A stretch of DNA of 64,000 nt from assembly GCA_002729525.1 (NCBI GenBank), contig PBYI01000053.1, positions 1 through 64,000 on the forward strand, given 5' to 3'. This document shows, piece after piece, positions 1 through 11,457 of this stretch (position 1 is the first letter of the stretch; the number at the start of each line of letters is the position of its first letter). The position numbers and the translations under genes are program-made. The stretch is from Nocardioides sp. GTDB taxonomy: Bacteria; Actinomycetota; Actinomycetes; Propionibacteriales; Nocardioidaceae. A model generated the notes under the pieces. That model did no database searches. It saw only the letters and a program-made list of their open reading frames with translations, and was not told the DNA's origin.

Positions 1-90
1 AGACAGCCCGCCCATCATCGGATCGGGCGCCAGTCTCGGTAGAGGTCAGACCCCGGAACCGGGTAAGACCATCCTCCCTGTCTCGGTACG

Positions 91-176
91 GCGCTGCGCT
101 CGTGCCTCGCTCCGCACCTACTCGACGACCGGGGCGCTGCGCTCGTGCCTCGCTCCGCGCCTACTCGACGACCGGG
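91..176. repeat. Two tandem copies of a 43-bp repeat
   Basis: Positions 91-133 and 134-176 are the same 43-bp unit with a single a/g difference. The unit lies directly after the stop codon of the small gene at 179-355. Read on the minus strand it begins with GGTCGTCGAGTAGG and is followed by a CGTACCGAGAC sequence. I recall a GTCGAGTAG...GTATCGAGAC layout in interspersed intergenic repeats of Nocardioides genomes, but this is from memory and was not searched. Nothing protein-coding is convincing in positions 1-178. Confidence 0.8.
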
Positions 177-178
177 GG

Positions 179-355
179 TCAGTCCTCCGGGTCGTCCAGC
201 CGCGCCAGCCACGTCGCGAATCGCTCGACGGCGGTCTCGAACTCCGGGTGGGTGTCGACGAACGCCTGCAGCTGGTCGGCGAGCCAGTCGATGCTGACCT
301 CCTCGTCGCCGCGGCGTTTCTGGAGCTCCTCGATGCCCCGGTCGGTGAAGTACAC
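179..355 (-). CDS. DUF6104-type small protein (58 aa)
   Basis: This is a 58-residue protein starting at a GTG codon at 355. A strong AGGAGG ribosome-binding site lies five bases upstream. The sequence begins VYFTDRGIEELQKRRGDEEV and has WLADQL in the middle and WLARLDDPED at the end. It matches my memory of the conserved actinobacterial family DUF6104, which has no known function. It has no signal peptide or membrane segment and is strongly acidic at the C-terminus. It lies downstream of kgd in the same direction, but a strong hairpin separates the two, so it probably has its own promoter. Confidence 0.8.
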   Translation of the reverse strand: MYFTDRGIEELQKRRGDEEVSIDWLADQLQAFVDTHPEFETAVERFATWLARLDDPED

Positions 356-371
356 GTCTGCCTCCTCATGA

Positions 372-408
372 CGACCGGCCCGCCACCGTGGAGGTGGCGG
401 GCCGGTCG
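372..408 (-). terminator. Rho-independent-like terminator of kgd
   Basis: A perfect 16-bp inverted repeat (CGACCGGCCCGCCACC at 372-387 and its complement at 393-408) with a 5-base loop lies just past the kgd stop codon. There is no clear T-run, which is common for actinobacterial terminators. Confidence 0.75.
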
Positions 409-451
409 CGGTGTCCTGCGGTGTTCTGCGCTGTCCCAGGGGAGCGACCGC

Positions 452-3400
452 TCACGCGAAGGCGCGAGCGACCAGCTCCTTCTGCTCCTCGGTGTGCCGC
501 TTGACGGTGCCGACCGACGGCGAGGAGGACTCGGGGCGGGTGACCGCCTCGACCTCGGCGTCGACGTTCGGCCACACGTTGAGCTGGTAGTGCGGCCAGG
601 GGCCCATGTTCTGCGGCTCGTCCTGCACCCAGCGGACCTTCTTCAGGTTGGGATACTTCGCGATCTCGGCCTTGATCTCGTCGATCGGGCGCGGGTACAG
701 CTGCTCGATGCGACCGATCGCGAACCGGCCGGCGTCGTCGCGCTTGGCGCGCTCGGTCACGAGGTCCCAGGTGACGCGGCCCGAGCAGAGCAGCAGCGTG
801 TCGACCTGCTGCTGGTCGGCCTCGTCGTCGCCGATGAACGGACGGAAGGTGCCCTCGGTGAAGTCGGCCGGCTGGGAGGCGGCCTCCTTGCGGCGCAGCA
901 TCGACTTCGGCGTGAAGACGATCATCGGGCGGTGCTTCTCGCCGAGCGCGTGGCGGCGCAGCAGGTGGAAGTACGACGCCGAGCAGGACGGCTGCGCGAC
1001 GACGAACGCCTCGTCGGCCGCCATGGTGAGGAACCGCTCGATCCGCGCGGAGGAGTGGTCGGGGCCCTGGCCCTCGTAGCCGTGCGGCAGCAGCAGGACG
1101 ACGCCCGACTGCTGGCCCCACTTGGTCTCACCGGCGGAGATGAACTCGTCGATGACGGTCTGGGCGCCGTTGACGAAGTCGCCGAACTGCGCCTCCCACA
1201 GCACCAGCGCCTCCGGACGCGCCACCGAGTAGCCGTACTCGAACCCGAGGGCGGCGTACTCCGAGAGCAGCGAGTCGTAGAGGTGGAACTTCGCCTGGTC
1301 CTCGGTGAGGCCCGACAGCGGCGTCCACTCGTCGGCGTTGGTGCGGTCGATGATCGTGCCGAAGCGCTGCACGAACGTGCCACGACGCGAGTCCTGGCCG
1401 GCCAGCCGCACCGGACGGCCGTCCATCAGCAGCGAGCCGAACGCGAGGATCTCGCCGGTGCCCCAGTCGATCGGGCCCTCGGTGATCGCGGTGGCGCGGC
1501 GCTGGAGCTGCGGCATCACCTTCGGGTGCACCGTGAAGCCCTCGGGCGGGGTGACGTAGGCGTCGGAGATCCGCTTGAGCACCTCGAGGCTGATCGCCGT
1601 CTCGGTCTCGCCGGCCGGCTTGTCGGGGTAGTCGGGCACCGTCGTCCAGCCGTCGGGCTGGGACGAGGCCTCCTTGACCTCGGTGAAGACCCGCTCGAGC
1701 TGCTTCTGGTAGTCGGCGAGGACCTGCTCGGCCTCCTCGATCGTGATGTCGCCACGACCGATGAGCTGCTCGGTGTAGAACTTGCGCACCGAGCGCTTCT
1801 GCTCGATGAGGTCGTACATCAGCGGCTGGGTGTACGACGGGTCGTCACCCTCGTTGTGACCGCGACGGCGGTAGCAGACGAGGTCGATGACGACGTCCTT
1901 GTTGAACTGCTCGCGGTACTCGAACGCCAGCCGGGCGACCCGGATGCAGGCCTCGGGGTCGTCGCCGTTGACGTGGAAGATCGGCGCCTGGACCATCCGG
2001 GCCACGTCGGTGCAGTAGAGCGAGGAGCGCGAGGAGCCCGGCGAGGTCGTGAAGCCGACCTGGTTGTTGACGACCACGTGGATCGTGCCGCCGGTGCGGT
2101 AGCCGCGCAGCTGGCTGAGGTTGAGCGTCTCGGCCACGACGCCCTGGCCGGCGAACGCCGCGTCGCCGTGCACGAGCACCGGGAGCACCGGGAAGTCGAC
2201 GCCCTGGTCGAGGACGTCCTGCTTGGCGCGGGCGATGCCCTCCAGCACCGGGTCGACCGCCTCGAGGTGCGAGGGGTTCGCCGCGATCGAGACGTTGATG
2301 GTCTCGCCGCCCTCGGCGGTGAACTGGCCCTCCGCGCCGAGGTGGTACTTCACGTCGCCGGAGCCCTGGACGGTCCGCGGGTCGATGTTGCCCTCGAACT
2401 CCCGGAAGATCTGGGAGTACTTCTTGCCCACGATGTTGGCGAGCATGTTGAGGCGTCCGCGGTGGGCCATGCCGATCGTGACCTCGTCGAGGCCCGACTC
2501 CGCCGCGGCCTCGCAGATCTCGTCGATGACCGGGATCGTCGTCTCGCCGCCCTCGAGGCTGAAGCGCTTCTGGCCGACGAACTTGGTCTGCAGGAAGGTC
2601 TCGAACGCCTCGGCCTGGTTGAGCTTGAGCAGGATGCGCAGCTGCTCCTCGCGGGGCGGCTTCACGTGCGGCTGCTCGATGCGCTCCTGGAGCCACCGGC
2701 GCTGCTCGGGGTCCATGATGTGCATGTACTCGATGCCGGTGGTGCGGCAGTAGGAGTCGCGCAGGATCCCGAGGATGGCGCGGAGCTTCATGAAGCGCCG
2801 GCCCTCGCCGCCGAACGAGCCGGTGGCGAACTCGCGGTCGAGGTCCCACAGGGTCAGGCCGTGCGACTCCACCTCGAGGTCGGGGTGGGTGCGCTGGCGG
2901 TACTCCAGCGGGTCGGTGTCGGCCATCATGTGGCCGCGCACGCGGTAGGCGTGGATCAGCTCGAGGATGCGGGCCTGCTTGCTGATCTCGTCGTCGTGGC
3001 TCAGCGAGATGTCGGCGGCCCAGCGGATCGGCTCGTAGGGGATCCGCAGGGCCCGGAAGATGTCGTCGTAGAAGTCGTCCTCGCCCAGCAGCAGCTGGTG
3101 GATGCGACGCAGGAACTCACCCGACTGCGCGCCCTGGATGACGCGGTGGTCGTAGGTGGAGGTCAGGGTCATGACCTTGGAGATGCCGTTGCGGGCGATC
3201 GCGTCGGCGGACGCGCCCTGCCACTCGGCGGGGTACTCCATCGCGCCGACGCCGACGATGACGGCCTGGCCGGGCATCAGGCGCGGCACCGGGTGGTTGG
3301 TGCCGAGACCGCCGACGTTGGTGAGGCTCACAGTCGTGCCGGAGTAGTCGTCCATCGTCAGCTTGTTGTCGCGCGCCTTGCGGATGAGCTCCTCGTAGGC

Positions 3401-4264
3401 GGTCCAGAAGCCGGCGAAGTCCATCGTCTCGCAGGCCTTGATCGACGGGACGACGAGCTGGCGGGGGCCGTCGCGCTTCTGCTGGTCGATCGCGAGACCG
3501 AGGTTGATGTGGGCCGGCGACACCATGGTCGGCTTGCCGTCGCGCATCTCGTAGGAGTTGTTCATCTCCGGCATCGACTTCAGCGCCTTGATGATGGCGT
3601 AGCCGATGAGGTGGGTGAACGACACCTTGCCGCCGCGGGCACGGGCGAGGTGGTTGTTGATGACCGTGCGGTTGTCCCACAGCAGCTTGACCGGGACCGA
3701 GCGGACCGACGTGGCGGTCGGGACCTCGAGCGAGAGGTCCATGTTCTTCGCGGTCGCCGCGGCGATGCCGCGCAGCGTCGTGAACGACGGCTCGTCGGTG
3801 GCGGCGGCCGGGGCGGCGGGAGCGTTCTCCTTGGGCATGGCGGAGGGGCTGCGCTTGGCGGGCTTCTCGGTGCTGGTGGAGGACTTCTTGCTCTCGGGCT
3901 TCTTCTCGGTCTCCTGCTTGGCGGCGGGCTTGGCGGCGGGCTCGTCTTGCGCGGCCTTGGCGGCCGGCTTCTCGGCCTTCTTCTCGGGCGCCTTGTCCGC
4001 GGCGGGCTTCGGCTGCTCCTTCGCAGCCGGCGCCGAGCCGTTGCTGCTGCCGTTGCTGCTGCTGGCGGCGGACGGGGCGCCGTTGCCCGAGCCGTTCGAT
4101 CCACCCCCCTTGCCGTCGGCGAAGAACGCGGCCCACTGGGAGTCGACGCTGTTCGGATCGGCCTGGTAGGCCTCCCGCATCTCCTCGACCAGCCACTCGT
4201 TGGCGCCGAAGTCGGCGACCGAGGGCTGGGGGGAGCTGGTGGACGGGCCTGGGGACTGCGGCAC
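452..4264 (-). CDS. kgd: Multifunctional 2-oxoglutarate decarboxylase/dehydrogenase (Kgd/OdhA type)
   Basis: This 1270-residue protein is the actinobacterial fusion of an E2-like succinyltransferase core and a thiamine-diphosphate E1 domain. It works at the 2-oxoglutarate step of the TCA cycle. An N-terminal E1 helix (NEWLVEEMREAYQADP) is followed by an Ala/Pro/Lys-rich linker at about residues 50-140. The acyltransferase core covers about 165-400, with GTTVSLTNVGGLGTNHPVP and DHRVIQGAQSG. The E1 part carries AHRGRLNML, HGDAAFAGQG and NNQVGFTTSP. There is no lipoyl domain, as is normal for this family. The GTG start at 4264 has a purine-rich GGAAGAGG upstream. Length and domain order match mycobacterial Kgd. 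Confidence 0.97.
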   Translation of the reverse strand: MPQSPGPSTSSPQPSVADFGANEWLVEEMREAYQADPNSVDSQWAAFFADGKGGGSNGSGNGAPSAASSSNGSSNGSAPAAKEQPKPAADKAPEKKAEKPAAKAAQDEPAAKPAAKQETEKKPESKKSSTSTEKPAKRSPSAMPKENAPAAPAAATDEPSFTTLRGIAAATAKNMDLSLEVPTATSVRSVPVKLLWDNRTVINNHLARARGGKVSFTHLIGYAIIKALKSMPEMNNSYEMRDGKPTMVSPAHINLGLAIDQQKRDGPRQLVVPSIKACETMDFAGFWTAYEELIRKARDNKLTMDDYSGTTVSLTNVGGLGTNHPVPRLMPGQAVIVGVGAMEYPAEWQGASADAIARNGISKVMTLTSTYDHRVIQGAQSGEFLRRIHQLLLGEDDFYDDIFRALRIPYEPIRWAADISLSHDDEISKQARILELIHAYRVRGHMMADTDPLEYRQRTHPDLEVESHGLTLWDLDREFATGSFGGEGRRFMKLRAILGILRDSYCRTTGIEYMHIMDPEQRRWLQERIEQPHVKPPREEQLRILLKLNQAEAFETFLQTKFVGQKRFSLEGGETTIPVIDEICEAAAESGLDEVTIGMAHRGRLNMLANIVGKKYSQIFREFEGNIDPRTVQGSGDVKYHLGAEGQFTAEGGETINVSIAANPSHLEAVDPVLEGIARAKQDVLDQGVDFPVLPVLVHGDAAFAGQGVVAETLNLSQLRGYRTGGTIHVVVNNQVGFTTSPGSSRSSLYCTDVARMVQAPIFHVNGDDPEACIRVARLAFEYREQFNKDVVIDLVCYRRRGHNEGDDPSYTQPLMYDLIEQKRSVRKFYTEQLIGRGDITIEEAEQVLADYQKQLERVFTEVKEASSQPDGWTTVPDYPDKPAGETETAISLEVLKRISDAYVTPPEGFTVHPKVMPQLQRRATAITEGPIDWGTGEILAFGSLLMDGRPVRLAGQDSRRGTFVQRFGTIIDRTNADEWTPLSGLTEDQAKFHLYDSLLSEYAALGFEYGYSVARPEALVLWEAQFGDFVNGAQTVIDEFISAGETKWGQQSGVVLLLPHGYEGQGPDHSSARIERFLTMAADEAFVVAQPSCSASYFHLLRRHALGEKHRPMIVFTPKSMLRRKEAASQPADFTEGTFRPFIGDDEADQQQVDTLLLCSGRVTWDLVTERAKRDDAGRFAIGRIEQLYPRPIDEIKAEIAKYPNLKKVRWVQDEPQNMGPWPHYQLNVWPNVDAEVEAVTRPESSSPSVGTVKRHTEEQKELVARAFA

Positions 4265-4440
4265 GGCTGCGTTCGCCTCTTCCGGGTGGTACGTGTAACG
4301 GTGGGATGTCCGCCGTCAAGGCTAGACCCACCGGCGCGCAAATGCCCGCGCTGGTCCGGCCTGTCAGGCACCCTGTACTCCGATCCGCCCGACGGGTACA
4401 CCCCAGGACCCGTCCCGAGACCTCTGGAGCGCCCCCGCCG

Positions 4441-5100
4441 ATGTCGTCCGTCCTGCTCAGCGCCGCACGCCGCCGCACGCGTGCGACCCGGCGTACACGG
4501 CGTACCGGCGTGGTCGCCGCGGCCGCGCTCGCGCTCTCCCTGGGCCTCGCCGGCTGCTCCGGCGACGACGCCGCCGAGCCCGCCGCGCCGTCCTCGAGCG
4601 AGGGTGTGAGTTCGGCCACGTCGGGCGCGCCCGCGCCTGTCGCGACCGAGGTGAAGATCGGCAAGGTCACCGGGAAGCTCTCCGGCAAGGCCGCGCGCAT
4701 CCTGCGGCACCGGGTCCGCGTCGCCGTCGACCAGTGGGTCGACGCGGCGTACGGCGGTGACTACCCGCGCAACGACTTCAAGCAGGCCTTCCCGAGCTTC
4801 ACCGCCGGCGCCGTCCGCCGGGCCAAGCAGGACCGGGCCCTGACCTCCAACGCCGACCTCGGGCGCGACCTCACCTCGGTCGAGCTCACCAAGCGGCTCG
4901 TCGTCGTCGACGTCCTCGCCCACCGCGGCAAGGCCGTCGGCGTGACCGCCCAGGTGCGGCTGGTGATGGACCTCGCCGGCGACGTGCCCGACGCGGTCTC
5001 CGGTGCGCGCACCGACCGGGTCAAGGGGGCGCTCTACCTCACCTACCAGAAGGGCTGGCGCGTGTTCGGCTACGACCTCGACCGGGCGGTGTCGGCATGA
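4441..5100 (+). CDS. Putative lipoprotein upstream of an LCP gene (219 aa)
   Basis: I chose the ATG at 4441 because it gives a textbook lipoprotein signal: a run of arginines, a hydrophobic stretch (VVAAAALALSLGL) and the lipobox LAGC. An upstream in-frame start at 4306 would put about 45 unlikely residues before it. After the lipobox comes a Ser/Pro/Ala linker. The remaining ~160 residues, with VAVDQWVDAAYGGDYP and YQKGWRVFGYDLDRA, look like a secreted NTF2/Mce-associated fold, but I do not recognise a named family. Its stop overlaps the start of the LCP gene (ATGA at 5097-5100), so the two are translationally coupled and probably act together at the cell envelope. Confidence 0.75.
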   Translation: MSSVLLSAARRRTRATRRTRRTGVVAAAALALSLGLAGCSGDDAAEPAAPSSSEGVSSATSGAPAPVATEVKIGKVTGKLSGKAARILRHRVRVAVDQWVDAAYGGDYPRNDFKQAFPSFTAGAVRRAKQDRALTSNADLGRDLTSVELTKRLVVVDVLAHRGKAVGVTAQVRLVMDLAGDVPDAVSGARTDRVKGALYLTYQKGWRVFGYDLDRAVSA

Positions 5101-6047
5101 GCGCCGCGCTCGGGTCCACCGCCCGCACCGCGCTCGGGACCGTCCGGCGTACGGCGCTGACGGCCCGGACGGCGCTGCTCGTCGCGATGCTCGCCGCCGT
5201 CGCGCTGGTCGTCCCGGACGCCGGCCCGGCCAGCACCCAGCTCACCCTGGTGAAGATGGACCGCGCCCAGGGCGTCGCACTCGACACCGACGTCGTCTGG
5301 ATCCTCGGTGTCGGCTCCGACGCCCGACCCGGCGAGGACATGACTCGGGTGCGTGGCGACGCCCTCCAGCTGGTCGGCATCAACACCAGGACCGGCGCGG
5401 CGACCTCCATCGGCGTGCCGCGCGACTCCTACGTCTCGATCCCCGGCGTCGGTAACCAGCGCATCAACGCCGCCCTCTACTACGGCGGTCCGCAGCTGCT
5501 CGGCGAGACCGTCGGCAACCTCATCGGCATCCAGCCGGAGTACGTCTTCGTCACCCGGTTCCCGTTCTTCGAGGACATGGTCGACGACATCGGCGGCATC
5601 ACCGTGAGGAACCCGCGCGCCTTCTCCGACACCTACCTCAAGCCCAAGGGCTTCCGGGCCGGGAAGATCAAGCTCGACGGGTACGGCGCGATGGCGTTCG
5701 CGCGGATCCGCAAGTCGCTGCCCGCCGGCGACTTCGACCGCTCCGCCAACCAGCAGATCGTGCTGAAGGGCATCCAGGCCCAGATCGCCACCCGGGTCTC
5801 CGAGCGCGGGTTCATCGAGAGCGGCGTGCTGACCGCGCTGAAGCACATGCACACCGACGTCGGCCCCGGCGAGCTGTTCAAGATCGCCCAGGCCATCGCC
5901 CAGGTGAACCCGAAGAAGATCACCGGCTGCGTCGTGCAGGGCGGCTACGCCACGATCGGCGGCGCCAGCGTCGTCACGCCGTACGTCGACCAGGCGCGGG
6001 CCTACGGCGACGACGCCCGCGAGGACGCCGTCATCTCCTCCTGCTGA
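5097..6047 (+). CDS. LytR-CpsA-Psr (LCP) family protein
   Basis: This 316-residue protein has a short cytoplasmic N-terminus, one membrane segment (LLVAMLAAVALVV, about residues 28-41) and an extracellular LCP domain. Family motifs are visible: ILGVGSDAR, MTRVRGDALQLVGIN, IGVPRDSYVSIPG and INAALYYGG, followed by the DxFxRSANQQ region with FARIRKSLPAGDFDRS. LCP enzymes transfer undecaprenyl-linked polymers such as teichoic acids or arabinogalactan onto peptidoglycan. It is coupled to the preceding lipoprotein gene. Its 3' end overlaps the convergent phosphoesterase gene by 17 bp. The substrate polymer cannot be told from sequence. Confidence 0.9.
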   Translation: MSAALGSTARTALGTVRRTALTARTALLVAMLAAVALVVPDAGPASTQLTLVKMDRAQGVALDTDVVWILGVGSDARPGEDMTRVRGDALQLVGINTRTGAATSIGVPRDSYVSIPGVGNQRINAALYYGGPQLLGETVGNLIGIQPEYVFVTRFPFFEDMVDDIGGITVRNPRAFSDTYLKPKGFRAGKIKLDGYGAMAFARIRKSLPAGDFDRSANQQIVLKGIQAQIATRVSERGFIESGVLTALKHMHTDVGPGELFKIAQAIAQVNPKKITGCVVQGGYATIGGASVVTPYVDQARAYGDDAREDAVISSC

Positions 6048-6885
6048 CGCGCGGGCCGGGCGGGTCCGCTCGGGACCGGACGTCCGCCCAGCGCGGGGCT
6101 CGGTGGTAGCCGGGCGCCTCGCCCGACCTGAGGTTGCCGCGGTAGACGCCGTCGCGCACCTCCACGACGTACCCCTCCAGCTCGGGCATGCCGACCTCGG
6201 CGGCGTACGCCAGCTCGGACTCCCAGTCGTAGGGCACCCGCACGAAGGTGACCGAGAACGGCGCGTCCTCGGCCGAGTCGACGACGCCCTCCAGCACGAC
6301 GTAGACCGGCGTGGGGTCGCCCATGCAGTTGCCGACGCTGCCGGTGTTGAACAGCGTGCGTCGCTCACGGTCGGTCTCGTAGTAGGGGTCGTGGGTGTCG
6401 GCGTACCCGACGACGTCGGGGACCGGACCGTCGCCGGTGGCGGGGGGGTTGGTGAACAGCCCGAGGAACTCCGCCTCGTCGTGGTCGAAGCGCACCCGGC
6501 GGTGCACGGTCTCCTCCGAGGCGTGGAAGAGCCGGACCCGGCGGCCGCTCATCGTGAAGTCGTGGCAGAACGGCAGTCCGCGCAGCCAGTCGCCCTGGCC
6601 TGGGCCGAGCTGGTCGAGCCACCACTCGAGCGCCTCGTTGCGGACCTCGCGGTCGGGGTCGGGCAGGAAGTCGTCCCAGTTGCCGAGGACGTTCACCTCG
6701 CACCGCTCCCGGCACAGGTCGACCACCTCGCGCCCGCGCGGTCCCTTGCCGACGTAGTCGCCGAGGTTGAAGATCCGGGTGATCCCACGGGCGTCGATGT
6801 CGGCCAGCACCGCCTCGAGGGCGGTGAGGTTGCCGTGGACGTCGGAGATGAGGGCGATGCGGTCGAGCCGGGGTGCCGAGGTCAC
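6031..6885 (-). CDS. Metallophosphoesterase (YfcE/MJ0936-like)
   Basis: This 284-residue calcineurin-like phosphoesterase has the metal-binding motifs in order: ISDVHGN near the N-terminus, NLGDYVGKGP (GD motif) and LGNWDD in place of the usual GNHE. FCHDF and LFHAS follow, and then GYADTH where relatives have GHTH. FNTGSVGN follows, as in relatives. Such enzymes cleave phosphomono- or phosphodiesters, but the physiological substrate is unknown. It starts at a GTG at 6885. The gene is convergent with the LCP gene and overlaps its last codons. The basic, proline-rich tail after about residue 255 is probably disordered. Confidence 0.85.
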   Translation of the reverse strand: MTSAPRLDRIALISDVHGNLTALEAVLADIDARGITRIFNLGDYVGKGPRGREVVDLCRERCEVNVLGNWDDFLPDPDREVRNEALEWWLDQLGPGQGDWLRGLPFCHDFTMSGRRVRLFHASEETVHRRVRFDHDEAEFLGLFTNPPATGDGPVPDVVGYADTHDPYYETDRERRTLFNTGSVGNCMGDPTPVYVVLEGVVDSAEDAPFSVTFVRVPYDWESELAYAAEVGMPELEGYVVEVRDGVYRGNLRSGEAPGYHRAPRWADVRSRADPPGPRVSRRR

Positions 6886-6905
6886 CCGACGACCCTAGGC
6901 CGACC

Positions 6906-7316
6906 TCAGGAGCCGCTGATGTTGACCATCCACGTGATGCCGAAGCGGTCCTTGACCTGACCGAAGGAGTCGCCCCACGGCGCCTTCTCGAGCGGGACGT
7001 CCACGGTGCCGCCCTCGCAGAGCGCGGTCCACCAGCCGGTCAGCACGGTCTCGTCGTCGCCGGAGAGCGCGACCGGGGAGTTCGGGTGCTCGGTCGGCTC
7101 GTGCGCGAGGTCGCTGGCCATGAAGCAGACGCCGTCGCCGGCGGTCAGCGCGGCGTGCATGACCTGCTGCTGGACCTCCTCGGGCAGCCCCATCCCGCCC
7201 ATGTCGGCGTACGACATGATCTGGAGGTCCCCGCCGAAGACGGACTGGTAGAAGGTCATCGCGTCGCGGGCGGTGCCGCCGTCGAACATGAGGTACGGCG
7301 TGAGGATCGCGGGCAT
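6906..7316 (-). CDS. VOC family protein, PhnB-like
   Basis: This 136-residue single-module vicinal-oxygen-chelate protein carries the PhnB-type pattern: YLMFDGGTARDAMTFYQSVFGG at the start, a central HAALTAGDGVCFMASD, and a C-terminal WGDSFGQVKDRFGITWMVN. PhnB-like proteins are structurally related to glyoxalase I, and most have no assigned reaction. A second PhnB-like gene lies 54 bp upstream on the same strand, so the two probably form a small operon. Confidence 0.88.
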   Translation of the reverse strand: MPAILTPYLMFDGGTARDAMTFYQSVFGGDLQIMSYADMGGMGLPEEVQQQVMHAALTAGDGVCFMASDLAHEPTEHPNSPVALSGDDETVLTGWWTALCEGGTVDVPLEKAPWGDSFGQVKDRFGITWMVNISGS

Positions 7317-7370
7317 CGGTGCTCCTGAGGGTGTGGGTGTACGTCGGCTGGTCGGGTCGAGAGGTTCGGG

Positions 7371-7895
7371 TCAGGCGGACGCCGCGTCGGCCGCGGCCTC
7401 CAGGTCGGCGACGACGATCCTGCGCATCCGCAGCATCGCCTCCATCGCGGCGCGGGCGCGCGCGGGGTCGGGGTCGGACAGCAGCTCGCCGAGGCGGTTC
7501 GGGACGACCTGCCACGACAGGCCGTGGCGGTCCTTGAGCCAGCCGCACATCGACTCCTCCCCGCCGTCGGTGAGCGACTCCCAGTAGTGGTCGACCTCGG
7601 CCTGGTCGGCGCAGGCGACGGCGAAGGAGATCGTCTCGCAGAAGCCGCTCAGCGCCGGTCCGCCCTGGATGGCGCGGAAGGGCAGGCCTGCGAGGGTGAA
7701 CTCCGCGCTCAGGACCTCACCCGTCTGCGGGCCGTCGGCCAGGGTGTCGGCGGGGGTGCGGGCAACGTGCTCGACCGTCGAGCCGGGGAACACCGACCTG
7801 TAGAAGTCGAGTGCCTGCTCGAGACCGTCGACGAACCACAGGCACGGCGTGATCGTGGTCGTGGTGATCTGAGTGGTGGCCGGTGTGGTGGTCAT
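7371..7895 (-). CDS. VOC family protein (PhnB / 3-demethylubiquinone methyltransferase-like fold)
   Basis: This 174-residue protein opens with a Thr/Ile-rich stretch followed by TPCLWFVDGLEQALDFYRSVFPG, typical of the PhnB-like branch of the VOC superfamily. The second half has AVACADQAEVDHYWESL and GWLKDRHGLSWQVVPNRL. These proteins are often labelled 3-demethylubiquinone-9 3-methyltransferase, but there is no methyltransferase motif here. It probably belongs to the same transcription unit as the VOC gene at 6906-7316. Substrate unknown. Confidence 0.85.
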   Translation of the reverse strand: MTTTPATTQITTTTITPCLWFVDGLEQALDFYRSVFPGSTVEHVARTPADTLADGPQTGEVLSAEFTLAGLPFRAIQGGPALSGFCETISFAVACADQAEVDHYWESLTDGGEESMCGWLKDRHGLSWQVVPNRLGELLSDPDPARARAAMEAMLRMRRIVVADLEAAADAASA

Positions 7896-7960
7896 GCGGG
7901 TGCAGACCGGCGTGGCGGGCGCGACTCATCGGTGCGGCGGCAACTCCCTAGAGTGAGGGC

Positions 7961-10078
<2,118 letters not shown>

Positions 10079-10106
10079 GGGGTCGCGACGCCCTAGGGTG
10101 ACGAGC

Positions 10107-11444
10107 ATGGGCAAGCAAGAGGACTTCGTGCTCCGCGCGCTCGAGGAGCGCGACGTCCGGTTCGTGCGGCTGTGGTTCACCGACGTGCTCGGCTACCTCA
10201 AGTCGGTGGCGATCGCGCCGGCCGAGCTCGAGGGCGCCTTCGACGAGGGCATCGGGTTCGACGGCTCGGCCATCGAGGGCTTCGCCCGGGTCTACGAGTC
10301 CGACATGCTCGCGCTGCCCGACCCGAGCACCTTCCAGATCCTGCCGTGGCGCGCCGACGGCCCGTCCACCGCGCGCATGTTCTGCGACATCGTGATGCCC
10401 GACGGCTCACCGTCGTACGCCGACCCGCGCTACGTGCTCAAGCGCACGCTGGCCCGGGCGGCCGAGCGCGGCTTCACCTTCTACACCCACCCCGAGATCG
10501 AGTTCTACCTGTTCAAGCAGCCGCCGGGTCCCGGTGAGGAGCCGGTGCCGGTCGACCGCAGCGGGTTCTTCGACCACACCGCGCAGTCGATGGGCGCCGA
10601 CTTCCGCCGTGAGGCGATCTCGATGCTCGAGGCGATGAGCATCTCGGTGGAGTTCAGCCACCACGAGTCCGGGCCCGGCCAGCAGGAGATCGACCTGCGC
10701 TACGCCGACGCGCTCTCGACGGCCGACAACATCATGACCTTCCGCACCGTCATCCGTGAGGTGGCGCTGTCGCAGGGCATCTACGCGACCTTCATGCCGA
10801 AGCCGTTCACCACCCACCCCGGCTCGGGCATGCACACGCACCTCTCGCTGTTCGAGGGCGACCAGAACGCCTTCTACGAGCCCGACGGGGAGTACCACCT
10901 CTCCGAGACCGGGCGGCGGTTCATCGCGGGCATCCTGCGGCACGCGCCCGACATCAGCATCGTCACCAACCAGTGGGTCAACTCCTACAAGCGGATGATG
11001 TTCGGCGGCGAGGCGCCGTCGTACGTCTGCTGGGGCCACAACAACCGCTCCGCGATGGTGCGGGTGCCGATGTACAAGCCGGCCAAGGGCGCCTCCACGC
11101 GCGTCGAGCTGCGCAGCATCGACGCCGCCGCCAACCCCTACCTGTCGTACGCCGTCGTGCTCGCGGCCGGGCTCAAGGGCATCGACGAGGGCTACGAGCT
11201 GCCCCGCGAGGCCGAGGACGACGTGTGGGCGCTGACCGAGCGTGAGCGGCAGAGCCTCGGCATCGACCCGCTGCCGCGCAGCCTCAACGAGGCGATCGCC
11301 GTCGCCGAGCGCTCGGAGATGCTGGCCGAGGTGCTCGGGGAGAACGTCTTCGACTTCCTGCTGCGCAACAAGCGTGCCGAGTGGGACGACTACCGCGGCC
11401 AGGTGTCGGCGTACGAGCGCGACCAGATGCTGCCGGTGATCTGA
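10107..11444 (+). CDS. glnA2: Glutamine synthetase family protein, GlnA2 type
   Basis: This 445-residue type I glutamine-synthetase-fold enzyme has [42 protein letters not shown] and [14 protein letters not shown] use the ATG at 10107 ([14 protein letters not shown]), which fits the family N-terminus; an upstream in-frame start lies inside nadE. Length and placement next to glnE match mycobacterial GlnA2. The region around the usual adenylylation tyrosine reads [15 protein letters not shown], so regulation by the neighbouring GlnE is uncertain. A Streptomyces protein called GlnA2 has been reported to act on polyamines, so gamma-glutamylpolyamine synthesis is an alternative role. Confidence 0.93.
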   Translation: MGKQEDFVLRALEERDVRFVRLWFTDVLGYLKSVAIAPAELEGAFDEGIGFDGSAIEGFARVYESDMLALPDPSTFQILPWRADGPSTARMFCDIVMPDGSPSYADPRYVLKRTLARAAERGFTFYTHPEIEFYLFKQPPGPGEEPVPVDRSGFFDHTAQSMGADFRREAISMLEAMSISVEFSHHESGPGQQEIDLRYADALSTADNIMTFRTVIREVALSQGIYATFMPKPFTTHPGSGMHTHLSLFEGDQNAFYEPDGEYHLSETGRRFIAGILRHAPDISIVTNQWVNSYKRMMFGGEAPSYVCWGHNNRSAMVRVPMYKPAKGASTRVELRSIDAAANPYLSYAVVLAAGLKGIDEGYELPREAEDDVWALTERERQSLGIDPLPRSLNEAIAVAERSEMLAEVLGENVFDFLLRNKRAEWDDYRGQVSAYERDQMLPVI

Positions 11445-11457
11445 CGCCCGGAGCGCC

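Noticed and set aside
248..4609. A 1453-codon open frame on the plus strand opposite kgd
   Set aside because: It is the antisense of kgd, rich in Val/Leu/Arg/Asp from GC-rich codon shadowing, with no domain pattern. The minus-strand Kgd protein is unmistakable.
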